A stretch of DNA of 64,000 bases from Staphylococcus sp. IVB6240 (GCF_025558425.1 NZ_CP094718.1:1798001-1862000); one strand, 5' to 3'; shown: positions 50,514-59,053, numbered from the stretch's first letter. The notes: generated from the letters alone by a model not told the origin. Numbers and translations: made by a program.

Positions 50514-51074
50514 TTATGCAGATAGTTGTCTCATGATACGCGCTGTCACTGGATTACGATATAATGCAACTGCAATCAAACTTGCAATCACTGCCTTAAT
50601 TAAATCACCAGGAATAAACGTCAATGACAGTAATAATGCTTTGTCAATTGGCATATGAATGATGAGCGCCATCACAATTCCACCTACTGCATCAAGGAGA
50701 ATCACACCATATATCACGATGATAGCAAGTGTGCGTCCAAAGTTTAGTTTATCATAGTGGTGATCACGCGCCCATCCGATTAAAAATGCAACAATAACAT
50801 ACATGCCTAGATAGCCTGCTGATGGTCCTAAAAATACACCAAAACCACCACGTCCTCCTGATAATAAAGGCGCGCCAGCCATCACAAGTAATAAAAAGAC
50901 AATAACACTTAATACGCCATACTTACGTCCGAGTATAATTCCTGCTAAAAAGACACCCACATTTTGTAACACAATTGGTACAGGGATAAACGGCAATGGA
51001 ATCGCTGGAACAAGCCCCATTACTGCAATGATGGCTGTCATTAAGGCTGCGTAAACTAAATATTTTGTATTCAA
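50514..51074 (-). CDS. bioY: Biotin ECF transporter substrate-binding subunit BioY
   Basis: The 186-residue membrane S component has six segments with the BioY motifs LPFIPVPIVLQNVGVFLAG (about 27-45), GGRGGFGVFLGPSAGYL and the final FIPGDLIKAVIAS. It captures biotin and docks on the EcfA1-EcfA2-EcfT module. TTG start with GGAGG eight bases upstream. A BirA operator overlaps its promoter. Confidence 0.93.
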   Translation of the reverse strand: MNTKYLVYAALMTAIIAVMGLVPAIPLPFIPVPIVLQNVGVFLAGIILGRKYGVLSVIVFLLLVMAGAPLLSGGRGGFGVFLGPSAGYLGMYVIVAFLIGWARDHHYDKLNFGRTLAIIVIYGVILLDAVGGIVMALIIHMPIDKALLLSLTFIPGDLIKAVIASLIAVALYRNPVTARIMRQLSA

Positions 51075-51138
51075 TAAGAGTTCCTCCAGTATATACGAAA
51101 ATCAGAACCTGCCATTTTGCTTTAAGATTCTATGCCGT

Positions 51139-51182
51139 ATTATACCACCATAGTAAACTTTAAGTCTATAAAAGTTTACAAT
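51139..51182 (-). promoter_or_regulatory. bioY promoter and BirA operator
   Basis: GTAAAC (51153-51158) and GTTTAC (51174-51179), separated by 15 bases, match the staphylococcal BirA box. On the minus strand the operator covers a TAGACT -35 and sits just upstream of a perfect TATAAT (51139-51144). Biotin-bound BirA would therefore repress bioY. The operator also overlaps the end of nanK. Confidence 0.75.
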
Positions 51183-52039
51183 TGAGAAACTGCACCTAAT
51201 AGTGCGGCATTATTTTGTAATTGCGCTACACTGATTTCAGCGTGCCCATAATCTTTTGGCAAATATTTCTTTACTTGTGGCACAATCAGATTTAGTAATC
51301 GATCTCCTTGTGCAGAAATACCACCACCAATAATAATCTCTTGGGGATCATACATAATTTGAATTTCTGCAATACCACGCGCGACTTCTGCAGCCCACTG
51401 CTTTAACTCATTTTGTGCACTTGCATCACCAGCACTCGCCATTTCAAACCAATCTGGAATAGGGAGATACGGATACCCATTATCAGTTAACTGCCGCTTT
51501 AAGCCGTTTGTTGACGCACGTTGCTCATAGTTGGTATCTGTTTCAGGATCATAAAGTAAATTCCCAATTTGATTTGGTCGATGACGTGCCCCTGTCATTA
51601 ATCCAAATGCTTTATGATAGTAACTTCCACCAATCCCTGTGCCTAAGGTTAAACAAAACATGCTCTCTATATCATCTGAGCGTACTGTTCGTTCACCGAG
51701 TAATGCTGCATCTACATCATTATAGACATGTAGTTCCTCTACATAAGGTGATAAGTGCGCTTCAAAATCCGTACCTGTATAATCTAAAATATTGGGATTA
51801 GCATATGCGATTTTACGTTGTTCACGGTTTACAGCACCTGCTGTTGAAATGCCTACTCGAATATTTTCCAATTGATGTTGGTGCTTAAATGCCTCTAATT
51901 GTTTTTTTACTTCTTTTATAATCGCATCATCCTGATTTACTGGCGTACGTACTTTTTGATAGTGAGAAAGCGAACCGTCCTTTGCTACAATAGCTGATTT
52001 AATGTAAGTTCCACCGATATCAAATGCGATGTTCGTCAT
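51176..52039 (-). CDS. nanK: N-acetylmannosamine kinase, ROK family
   Basis: The 287-residue ROK protein has the phosphate loop DIGGTYIKSAI (7-17), a catalytic Asp in YNDVDAALLGE and the adenosine motif LTLGTGIGG. The usual ROK zinc motif CxCGxxGCxE is absent; the matching region (GNLLYDPETDTNYEQRAS) has no cysteines. It phosphorylates ManNAc made by NanA. Identification rests on the nan context; a glucokinase-like role is possible. It overlaps the regulator gene by 20 bases. Confidence 0.82.
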   Translation of the reverse strand: MTNIAFDIGGTYIKSAIVAKDGSLSHYQKVRTPVNQDDAIIKEVKKQLEAFKHQHQLENIRVGISTAGAVNREQRKIAYANPNILDYTGTDFEAHLSPYVEELHVYNDVDAALLGERTVRSDDIESMFCLTLGTGIGGSYYHKAFGLMTGARHRPNQIGNLLYDPETDTNYEQRASTNGLKRQLTDNGYPYLPIPDWFEMASAGDASAQNELKQWAAEVARGIAEIQIMYDPQEIIIGGGISAQGDRLLNLIVPQVKKYLPKDYGHAEISVAQLQNNAALLGAVSQL

Positions 52040-52694
52040 AGTATTCTGCCCCTTTCATAAGATGATCTGTCAGTAATGCTTTCGCTTTAAGGTAATCTTT
52101 CATTTCTAATGCTTCATATATTTGTTGATGTTCCAGCATACTTTTTAAATTTTGTGCCTCTGATGTTTCAATCGGTGTACGATAAAAATAAGCATGTACA
52201 ACGGCACTCATTTGCTTAAACAGTTCTGAATCGACTGCCATTAATATTTGTGCATGAAATGCTCGATCAGCTTCACTATCAAATTGTTCAACATCATCAA
52301 TCAATGTTTGTGCAATACCTTCAATAGATGCTTGTTCTCTTTCAATCACGTCTATCGCAGCAAGTTCAAATGTAAGACGCAACATCATCAAGTCTTTTAA
52401 ATTCCCTTGTGACACTTGAAAACTAAACAAAAACCCTTCTATTAATGGTCGAATATCTTGTTCTTTAACTAATGTTCCACGACCTTGTACACTTTCTGTC
52501 ACACCTGTATTTTCAAGATAACTTAATGCCTCTCTAATGACAGAGCGACTCACTTGATAATCTTCAGCAAGTCGACGTTCAGTAGGCAACTTATCCCCTA
52601 CTTGCAAATTTTCCTTAATAATATAATCTTTAATTTTTTCAACTACAATTTGTTTCAAACTCTGACGTGACGTTATCTTATCGATAGATTCCAC
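52020..52694 (-). CDS. nanR: GntR family (FadR type) regulator of the nan locus
   Basis: The 224-residue regulator has an N-terminal winged helix (VGDKLPTERRLAEDYQVSRS, VIREALSYLENTGV) and a C-terminal all-helical FCD domain with DRAFHAQILMA. I prefer GTG at 52694, nine bases after AGAGGA, over an ATG eight codons upstream with no ribosome binding site. S. aureus NanR is an RpiR protein, so this is a different regulator for the same pathway. The likely operator is at 52991-53005. Confidence 0.85.
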   Translation of the reverse strand: MESIDKITSRQSLKQIVVEKIKDYIIKENLQVGDKLPTERRLAEDYQVSRSVIREALSYLENTGVTESVQGRGTLVKEQDIRPLIEGFLFSFQVSQGNLKDLMMLRLTFELAAIDVIEREQASIEGIAQTLIDDVEQFDSEADRAFHAQILMAVDSELFKQMSAVVHAYFYRTPIETSEAQNLKSMLEHQQIYEALEMKDYLKAKALLTDHLMKGAEYYDEHRI

Positions 52695-52797
52695 TTTACC
52701 CATTCCTCTTTCAATCATATTTTGAATGATTTATTTCACTTATATACCTACGATCGTAACAAGCAATCACATTTTTGCAAATAGAATTTGTTCAACT

Positions 52798-52925
52798 TAA
52801 ATTCTAATCACTGCTCTTACAAGCTCGTGGTGTCAGTGTTCGACAAGCAGAATTCTTGGTAGAACTTCATCGCTCTGATTCTACTCAAACCGAAATCGCT
52901 CCTTTCATAATCTCTGTTTATGCAT
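52798..52925 (+). repeat. Dispersed repeat copy D
   Basis: CTCTTACAAGCTCGTGGTG, TCAGTGTTCGACAAGCAG and TAGAACTTCATCGC align with copy C at 39886 over about 100 bases with scattered mismatches. It lies in the divergent nanR-nanA gap upstream of the nanA promoter. Confidence 0.55.
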
Positions 52926-52951
52926 TACTTGATTATTTTTTATCTTTTATG

Positions 52952-52980
52952 TTGACCTACAGTTTGTTAACGCTTACAAT
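52952..52980 (+). promoter_or_regulatory. nanA promoter with overlapping cre-like site
   Basis: TTGACC (52952-52957), a 17-base spacer and TACAAT (52975-52980). TGTTAACGCTTACA (52965-52978), one mismatch from the CcpA cre consensus, overlaps the spacer and -10, implying catabolite repression. Confidence 0.7.
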
Positions 52981-52990
52981 TAAATTATAA

Positions 52991-53005
52991 ATTGGTCAGA
53001 CCAAT
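52991..53005 (+). promoter_or_regulatory. FadR-type operator for the GntR regulator
   Basis: ATTGGTCAGACCAAT is a perfect inverted repeat with the TGGTCNGACCA core of the FadR subfamily. It sits about ten bases after the nanA -10, where binding would block transcription. Confidence 0.7.
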
Positions 53006-53036
53006 GTGGCAAATAAAAATTTTTGGAGGGCTTTTT

Positions 53037-53918
53037 GTGAATAATGAATTAAAAGGTTTATATGCAGCATTACTCGTACCATTTGATGAAGCTGGACAAT
53101 TGAAAGAAGCTGGACTCCGCCAAATCGTTAGAAATGCAATTGATGTTCAAAAATTAGATGGTTTATACGTTAACGGAAGTTCTGGAGAAAACTTCTTAAT
53201 GAATACAGAACAAAAGAAAGAAGTTTTCCGAATCGCAAAAGATGAGGCAAAAGATGCGATTCGCCTTATTGCACAAGTCGGTTCATTAGATCTAAATGAA
53301 GCAATTGAACTTGGTAAATATGCAACAGAGTTAGGTTATGATGCACTCTCTGCTGTCACACCGTTCTATTATCCATTTACATTTGAAGAAATTCGTGATT
53401 ATTACTTCAAAATTATCGAAGCAACACAAAACAATATGATCATTTATTCTATTCCAGGCCTTACTGGTGTGAATATTTCAATTCAGCAATTTGAATCTTT
53501 ATTCGAAAATGAACATATCATCGGTGTAAAATACACAGCACCTGACTTCTATTTATTAGAACGTTTACGCAAAGCATTCCCTGACAAACTTATCTTCTCA
53601 GGATTTGATGAAATGCTTGTACAAGCTGCTATTTCCGGGGTTGATGGTGCGATTGGTTCAACGTACAACATCAATGGTGTGCGCGCTCGTGAAACATTTG
53701 AAGCTGCGCAAAACGGCGATGTGGCACGCGCATACGAACTACAACATGAAACAAACGATATTATTGAATCAGTGATCGCAATGGGACTTTATCCAACACT
53801 TAAAGCATTTTTATCTGAAAAAGGAATTGATACAGGCTTACCGAAAGCACCATTCCACCCATTTGATGAAAAACATCGTCCAGTCCTTAAAGATTTAATT
53901 GCTAAATACAATCTATAA
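53037..53918 (+). CDS. nanA: N-acetylneuraminate lyase
   Basis: NanA cleaves sialic acid to ManNAc and pyruvate. The 293-residue (beta/alpha)8 enzyme has GSSGENFLM (near 46-54), the catalytic tyrosine in [12 protein letters not shown] and the Schiff-base lysine in [13 protein letters not shown] at 53037, six bases after GGAGGG, is preferred; an upstream ATG would run through the operator. Length matches S. aureus NanA. Confidence 0.95.
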   Translation: MNNELKGLYAALLVPFDEAGQLKEAGLRQIVRNAIDVQKLDGLYVNGSSGENFLMNTEQKKEVFRIAKDEAKDAIRLIAQVGSLDLNEAIELGKYATELGYDALSAVTPFYYPFTFEEIRDYYFKIIEATQNNMIIYSIPGLTGVNISIQQFESLFENEHIIGVKYTAPDFYLLERLRKAFPDKLIFSGFDEMLVQAAISGVDGAIGSTYNINGVRARETFEAAQNGDVARAYELQHETNDIIESVIAMGLYPTLKAFLSEKGIDTGLPKAPFHPFDEKHRPVLKDLIAKYNL

Positions 53919-53967
53919 AATACAGCTATAAAAAATGATTTTTTAATATTTCTGATTGTCTATTCGG

Positions 53968-54033
53968 AAAGAGATAGCATATAAGTATACACAACATACT
54001 TCTGAATATTTGCCTTATCTCTTTCCTTTTTAC
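53968..54033 (+). terminator. Terminator after nanA
   Basis: GGAAAGAGATA (53968-53978) pairs with TATCTCTTTCC (54018-54028) across a long loop, followed by five Ts. It separates nanA from nanT. Confidence 0.65.
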
Positions 54034-54045
54034 TAACTTTATATG

Positions 54046-54059
54046 TTAACGCTTACATT
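54046..54059 (+). promoter_or_regulatory. Second cre-like site, before nanT
   Basis: TGTTAACGCTTACA is identical to the site at 52965-52978. It lies 39 bases before the nanT start. No strong -35 is visible here. Confidence 0.6.
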
Positions 54060-54098
54060 CATTGCTTATTAAGCTGCTTTATGAAAGGGGTTTTTACT

Positions 54099-55619
54099 TT
54101 GGAAACAATTGGTTTTGGTTTTTGGAACTGGGTTGCGCTAGTTCTCTACTTATTACTTATATTATGTATTGGTGCGTTCTTTACAAAGCGTGCCGGTAAA
54201 GATACAGACAGCTTCTTTACAGCGAGTGGTCGTTTGCCAGCTTGGGTTGTCGGTTTCTCTATTTATGCTACAACATTAAGTGCGATTACATTTATGTCCA
54301 CACCAGAGAAATCATTCCTAACAGATTGGTCTTATATTGCGGGTAATGTGGCAATTGTCGCGATTATTCCTTTACTCATTTATTTCTACATTCCATTCTT
54401 TAAAAAGTTACGTGTAACATCAGCGTATGAATATTTAGAAGCACGTTTTAATCCTGCCGTTCGTGTGATTGGTTCTTTACTTTTCGTCCTTTTCCATTTA
54501 GGACGTATTGCGATTGTTATTTACTTACCAACACTTGCGATTACATCTGTATCAGATATTAATCCATATGTTGTTGCAAGCTTAGTAGGTCTCTTATGTA
54601 TTCTTTATACATTCCTTGGTGGTTTTGAAGGGGTTGTATGGAGTGACTTTATCCAAGGTATCATCTTATTAGGTGGTGCACTTGTTATTATCATCATTGG
54701 TATTACACATATTGACGGTGGATTCTCTTCTGTTATCAGTGATGCAGTAGAAAATAAAAAATTAATCAGTATGGACAACTGGAAAATGAATGCAACAGCT
54801 GCTGCAATTCCAATCATTTTCTTAGGAAGTATATTCAACAACTTACAACAATACACTGCTAGCCAAGATGTTGTTCAACGCTATCAAGCATCTGAATCAC
54901 TTAAAGAAACATCACAATCTATTTGGACAAATGGACTTTTAGCGATCATTTCAGCACCACTCTTTTACGGTATGGGAACTGTGCTATATGTTTTCTATGC
55001 ACAACATCAAACATTGCCAGAAAACTTTAATACATCATCTATCGTACCGTATTTCATCTTAACTGAAATGCCACCATTTGTTGCTGGTTTGCTCATTGCA
55101 GCCATCTTTGCAGCAGCACAATCAACCATTTCTTCAAGTTTAAACTCGATTGCAGCTTGTCTGTCTGTCGATATTAAACAGCGCTTTTTCGGTAAGAAGA
55201 GTAAAAAAGCAGAAGTACGCTTTGCACGTTTTGCAACAGTTGCCGTTGGTTTAATTGGTATGCTTATTTCACTTTATCTTATTGCAGCAGACTCAAATGA
55301 TGTTTGGGACTTATTCTTATTGATTACTGGACTGTTTGGTGTACCGATTGCGGGTATTTTTGCAGTAGGTATCTTCACAAAACGTACACACGGTGTGGGT
55401 GTTATTATCGGTATCATCGTAGCAGTGATCGCAAGCTACTTCTTACAAGGTATCGGTGGTGCAGGTTCACCATTCTACGTATCGATTTTAGCATTTGTGA
55501 TTGCGTTTGTAGTGGCTTATGTAGCAAGTCTTATTATTCCACAACCTAAGAAAGATATTTCTGGTCTTACTATTTTCGACAAACATGGTGAAGTAACTTA
55601 TCGATCAAAACAGCATTAA
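54099..55619 (+). CDS. nanT: Sodium:solute symporter for sialic acid
   Basis: The 506-residue SSS-family transporter has about thirteen segments and the family motifs FTASGRLPAWVVGFSIYATTLSA, split here at 41-63, and AAIFAAAQSTISSSLNS. With nanA and nanK next door, sialic acid is the likely substrate, taken up with sodium. TTG at 54099, eight bases after AAAGGGG, fits the start of S. aureus NanT (residues TIGFGFWNW); an ATG six codons upstream overlaps the ribosome binding site. Confidence 0.9.
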   Translation: METIGFGFWNWVALVLYLLLILCIGAFFTKRAGKDTDSFFTASGRLPAWVVGFSIYATTLSAITFMSTPEKSFLTDWSYIAGNVAIVAIIPLLIYFYIPFFKKLRVTSAYEYLEARFNPAVRVIGSLLFVLFHLGRIAIVIYLPTLAITSVSDINPYVVASLVGLLCILYTFLGGFEGVVWSDFIQGIILLGGALVIIIIGITHIDGGFSSVISDAVENKKLISMDNWKMNATAAAIPIIFLGSIFNNLQQYTASQDVVQRYQASESLKETSQSIWTNGLLAIISAPLFYGMGTVLYVFYAQHQTLPENFNTSSIVPYFILTEMPPFVAGLLIAAIFAAAQSTISSSLNSIAACLSVDIKQRFFGKKSKKAEVRFARFATVAVGLIGMLISLYLIAADSNDVWDLFLLITGLFGVPIAGIFAVGIFTKRTHGVGVIIGIIVAVIASYFLQGIGGAGSPFYVSILAFVIAFVVAYVASLIIPQPKKDISGLTIFDKHGEVTYRSKQH

Positions 55620-55626
55620 AATTGAA

Positions 55627-55657
55627 TAAAAAAAAGAGGCAATCGCCTCTTTTTTAT
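55627..55657. terminator. Bidirectional terminator between nanT and fhuD2
   Basis: AAAAAAGAGGC and GCCTCTTTTTT form a perfect stem with loop AATC. Confidence 0.92.
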
Positions 55658-56571
55658 TTATTCATTAATTGTTCTTTTAAGCCTTTGCGCATGATATCCA
55701 ATGTGTACGGATCGTTATACCAGTAAACATTTGAATCTACTTTGATGACACGGTCATTTTTAACAGCAGGTAAGTTTTTCCACATATCTGTTTGTTGGAA
55801 TTCTGGTTCAGCTGAACCTTTTGCTTGAGCACTGACAACAACGTCTCCCGCATATTTTGAAACTTCTTCTTTAGAGATTTCTTTCCATCCATCTTTTTCT
55901 GTCGCTTTTTCTAATTCAGTAGGCATTTTTAAACCAAATGCTTGATAAATAACTTCGCTTCCACGACCCCAGTTTTTACCGTAAGCATAGATTTTTTTAT
56001 CGAAGTCTTCAAAGATTGAAACGGTTGTATCTTCACCAAGATGTTTCTTGATATCTTTACCATCTTTTTGTGTTTGTTTTTCCCAATCCGCTTTCCATTC
56101 TTTCACTTTATCTTCTTTGCCAACAATTTTACCAAGTAATTCTTGTTGTTCAACATAGTTATATTGACCATAATCAATCGCAAGTGTTGGTGCAATTTTC
56201 TCTAACTTTTTAACATTTTTATCTGTGTTATAAGTTAAGATTAAGTCTGGTTTTAATGTTGCTACTTTTTCAACATCTTCTGCGCCAATTTTTTCTACAT
56301 TTTTAAAGTGTTTTTCTAATACTGGGCTTTGATCAACACTTTCAACAACGCCTTTAACATTGGCATCTAAATATTTAAGTCCACCCGCATATGTTGGTGC
56401 TAATACAACAATACGTTTTGGATCTTTAGGAATATCTACTTTTTGTGAACCATCTGCTGTTTTTAATTCAAGTGCTTTCATATCCGCCTTAGACTTCTCA
56501 CCGTCACCACTTTGGCCACATGCAGCAAGAACAAAAACAAGCGCTAGTAAAGAAAATAGTAATCTTTTCAT
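55654..56571 (-). CDS. fhuD2: Hydroxamate siderophore-binding lipoprotein FhuD2
   Basis: This 305-residue lipoprotein (signal MKRLLFSLLALVFVLAAC, lipobox LAAC) follows S. aureus FhuD2 throughout: VLAPTYAGGLKYL, YGKNWGRGSEVIYQAFGLKM and VYWYNDPYTLDIMRKGLKE. It binds ferric hydroxamates such as ferrioxamine B for the FhuCBG importer, which is not in this window. The ATG at 56571 is chosen for the signal peptide. The promoter has a strong Fur box. Confidence 0.93.
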   Translation of the reverse strand: MKRLLFSLLALVFVLAACGQSGDGEKSKADMKALELKTADGSQKVDIPKDPKRIVVLAPTYAGGLKYLDANVKGVVESVDQSPVLEKHFKNVEKIGAEDVEKVATLKPDLILTYNTDKNVKKLEKIAPTLAIDYGQYNYVEQQELLGKIVGKEDKVKEWKADWEKQTQKDGKDIKKHLGEDTTVSIFEDFDKKIYAYGKNWGRGSEVIYQAFGLKMPTELEKATEKDGWKEISKEEVSKYAGDVVVSAQAKGSAEPEFQQTDMWKNLPAVKNDRVIKVDSNVYWYNDPYTLDIMRKGLKEQLMNK

Positions 56572-56594
56572 CAATACATCTCCCGTCATTTAAT

Positions 56595-56643
56595 TGATAA
56601 TGATTATCATTGTTATTATATTTTGTTTTATTGTTTATTGCAA
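56595..56643 (-). promoter_or_regulatory. fhuD2 promoter with Fur box
   Basis: TGATAATGATTATCA (56595-56609) is a perfect 7-1-7 Fur box. On the minus strand it follows TTGCAA (56638-56643), a 17-base spacer and TATAAT (56615-56620), so Fur would block initiation. Confidence 0.9.
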
Positions 56644-56653
56644 TCATTTTTTC

Positions 56654-56701
56654 AAAAAAATAACAGATAGCTAAAAGAGGGATACCCCTTCACTATCTGT
56701 T
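56654..56701 (-). terminator. Terminator of the DUF454 gene
   Basis: AACAGATAG (56662-56670) and CTATCTGTT (56693-56701), with an inner GGG-CCC pairing, followed on the minus strand by seven Ts. Confidence 0.8.
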
Positions 56702-56732
56702 CTATATAATAAATGTTCTTCAGCAACTGATG

Positions 56733-57110
56733 TTAACGATTGTCATGACTTTCTGGGAGCGTTCTCACCCATGTAAATAGTGCGATTGTTTGGATTGCCA
56801 ACATAATCACCAAACCGATACGCACCCATAAGATATCTACCATCCAAATAGAAAAGCCGACAACGAGGTACACACTAAGCAATAACTGTATCTTTTTGCG
56901 CATAGTATAGCCCCTATATTTACGGAAATCTTCTACATACGCTTGATATAGACGTGTTTTCACTAACCAATCATGCAGACGATCTGAACTTTTGGCAAAA
57001 CAGATCACTGCAACCAATAAAAATGGTGTTGTTGGTAATAGAGGTAATACGGCTCCAGCAAATCCGAGTAGTGTAAAAATGACGCCAACCGGTACTAATA
57101 ATAACCGCAT
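56733..57110 (-). CDS. DUF454 (YbaN-like) inner membrane protein
   Basis: The 125-residue protein has the DUF454 hallmark GAVLPLLPTTPFLLVAVICF (near 19-38) followed by FAKSSDRLHDWL, and three to four membrane segments. The function is unknown. It is a single gene, with 128 bases before the acyl-CoA dehydrogenase gene upstream and its own terminator. Confidence 0.85.
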   Translation of the reverse strand: MRLLLVPVGVIFTLLGFAGAVLPLLPTTPFLLVAVICFAKSSDRLHDWLVKTRLYQAYVEDFRKYRGYTMRKKIQLLLSVYLVVGFSIWMVDILWVRIGLVIMLAIQTIALFTWVRTLPESHDNR

Positions 57111-57238
57111 AGATATTCTCCTTTAATAGAATACCTTCATTATATAGATGGTTATAGTAACTTTCAATCTCATCCTTATGATTGGACGTCTCTTATTGTG
57201 TTCACATACCAGTTACTAACACATTATTTCAACTATTT

Positions 57239-58399
57239 TTAATGTTGTTCACGTCGTTCTTCTAAGACACCACGTGCAATATTCGTATACGCCATATCTT
57301 CCATAGGCGGGTTATGCAATCCAGCACGCATGTCACGGTAATAGCGTTGTAAAGGTCTGTCCATTTCAAGACTCTTTGCACCAACAATACGCATTGCGAT
57401 GTCCACAACATCTAATCCTTCATTCATAACGATGATTTTGCTCGCTGATGTTTCAGCTGCAATATTATCATTCTCACCTAAATTTTGATACGCGCGAGCT
57501 GTACTCCATAACATATGGCGTGCAGCAATGAGTTTTGTTTCCATTTTACCTAAGTTTTGTTGTACAACAGGTAAATCACTAATGGTACCCTCAATACTAT
57601 TCGGGCTATGCGTTAAGCTGAAATCAACTGCATAATCACGTGCTGCTTGGGCAATACCTAAATAAGTACTTGGAATGTGCAATAGCCAACCATTTTGATA
57701 CTTAGGTCCTTCTCCTTTAATTTCCACCAAATATTTTTCGTGAACTTTCACATCATTTAAGATTAAGTCATGGCTTTCAGTTGCTCTCATACCTACAACA
57801 TTCCAGTTATCTGCTACTTCCAGTCCTTCTGCTTCTTTTGGAATATAGAAGAAACCAACTTTTTCTTTATGAGGAATATAAGCTGCAACGATCACATGTG
57901 TTAAACCAAGGCTCATCGATGTGAATGTTTTAACACCATTCAATGTATACGTGTCACCCTCTAATGTAGCATGTGTACTTGGTCTACCACCACGTGTTGG
58001 ACTACCTGTTTCCGCTTCACTCACTGCACGGTTAATTAAAGCACCTGTTTTAACAGCCTCTGCAAATTCATCTAATACTTCTTTATCCCATAATTGTCTT
58101 TCAAAGAGTTCACCAACAAGTCCTACGTGCCACCCAATTGAAAGTGCTGTTGCACCATCCATAGATCCTAGGACTGTTTGTAAAACGACCATATCTTCGA
58201 GTGTTGCACCTGCACCACCATATTCTTTTGGTAATGTCAATTGCGTGTATCCTGAGTCAACAAGCCATTGAATGTTCTCATATGGAAAGCGACTTTGTTC
58301 GTCATTTGATTGTGCATATGACTGAAATTTCTCGCGTTGTTGCTCTAACTTTTGAATCCACTCGCGTTGTATTTCTGTTTGAACTAATACCGATTTCAT
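57239..58399 (-). CDS. Acyl-CoA dehydrogenase family flavoprotein
   Basis: The 386-residue protein has the ACAD fold: N-terminal helices, NRAVSEAETGSPTRGGRPST in the flavin-contact region (about 128-147), a beta domain with VVGMRATESHDLILNDVKVHEKYLV in parts, and a helical C-terminus. It may be a DszC-like monooxygenase or a true dehydrogenase; no acyl-CoA partner genes are nearby. The ATG at 58399 is tentative; GTG four codons upstream is an alternative close to AAAGG. Confidence 0.82.
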   Translation of the reverse strand: MKSVLVQTEIQREWIQKLEQQREKFQSYAQSNDEQSRFPYENIQWLVDSGYTQLTLPKEYGGAGATLEDMVVLQTVLGSMDGATALSIGWHVGLVGELFERQLWDKEVLDEFAEAVKTGALINRAVSEAETGSPTRGGRPSTHATLEGDTYTLNGVKTFTSMSLGLTHVIVAAYIPHKEKVGFFYIPKEAEGLEVADNWNVVGMRATESHDLILNDVKVHEKYLVEIKGEGPKYQNGWLLHIPSTYLGIAQAARDYAVDFSLTHSPNSIEGTISDLPVVQQNLGKMETKLIAARHMLWSTARAYQNLGENDNIAAETSASKIIVMNEGLDVVDIAMRIVGAKSLEMDRPLQRYYRDMRAGLHNPPMEDMAYTNIARGVLEERREQH

Positions 58400-58513
58400 T
58401 ATTACATTCACAACCTTTATTCTTAGTTATTCACTCAACATTATAATACATTTTACTCGGAATTCCTATCCCTCTCTTAAAAGCCATATGATTGACACAA
58501 ATACAAAATAAAA

Positions 58514-58633
58514 AACTGAGGTATCAAAAAGAAAACCTGAGATTGGGACAAAATCCTACCTTTAGATCGCCATTTATTAGTTTCTTGGCGTACTCATTGA
58601 TCATGTCTCAACCTCAGCTCTTTTACCTCAGTT
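58514..58633. repeat. Long nested foldback between sarR and the ACAD gene
   Basis: AACTGAGGTA (58514-58523) pairs with TACCTCAGTT (58624-58633). Inside it CTGAGATTGGGACA (near 58537-58550) pairs with TGTCTCAACCTCAG through G-U pairs. The arms carry the GGGACA/GAGACA core seen at 29548 and 49669. It probably terminates sarR transcription. Confidence 0.6.
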
Positions 58634-58663
58634 CCTATAAATCTTTGAAGTATTTAAATACTA

Positions 58664-59010
58664 TTAAAATAATGCCTCAATTTTTTCAAACAATGCATCC
58701 ATTTTTCGGTATTGCGTTTTATTGACCTCTACAATAACTGTACGTTCATCTTGTTCATTTCTTTTTTTCGATAAAATCCTAATTCTTTTAACTTTTGAAG
58801 TGCTTTTGTAATGTAATATGGTTTGAATTCCGAAGCGCGTATGATGTCTTTGACGTTGTATGAAGCCGCACGATTCTCATGAATAAATGTCAAAATGAAT
58901 AACTCTTCATATGTCAAATTAAATTGACGCTTGATTGCTGATTGTAAATTTTTAGACGTGTAACTAATGATCATCAAATCTTTCATATCTTTAACAGCGT
59001 ATTTTTCCAT
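58664..59010 (-). pseudogene. sarR: sarR-like regulator with one-base frameshift
   Basis: The readable frame (58729-59010, 93 residues) matches SarR: NLTYEELFILTFI and SEFKPYYITKALQKLKELGF. It then turns into unrelated residues and stops. The expected C-terminal half (LSKKRNEQDERTVIVEV, ending in a TAA at 58664) is intact in another frame. Adding one T to the run of four after GGA restores 115 residues, the exact length of S. aureus SarR. So the gene has a one-base deletion, real or a sequencing error. As is, the winged-helix wing is lost. SarR modulates sarA and agr in S. aureus. Confidence 0.85.
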
Positions 59011-59024
59011 ATTGTTCCCCCCAT

Positions 59025-59053
59025 ATATACCTTTAAGTTGAAGAAAGGTATAT
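59025..59053. promoter_or_regulatory. Perfect inverted repeat upstream of sarR
   Basis: ATATACCTTT (59025-59034) and AAAGGTATAT (59044-59053) are exact inverted repeats with a nine-base spacer, 15 bases before the sarR ATG and its GGGGGG site. It could be an operator or a translation-control hairpin. Confidence 0.5.

Noticed and set aside
54605..54856. Minus-strand frame inside nanT
   Set aside because: Antisense shadow of membrane-segment coding sequence.
58492..58725. A 77-codon plus-strand frame after the ACAD gene
   Set aside because: It spans the long foldback and the hidden 3' end of sarR on the other strand; no ribosome binding site.
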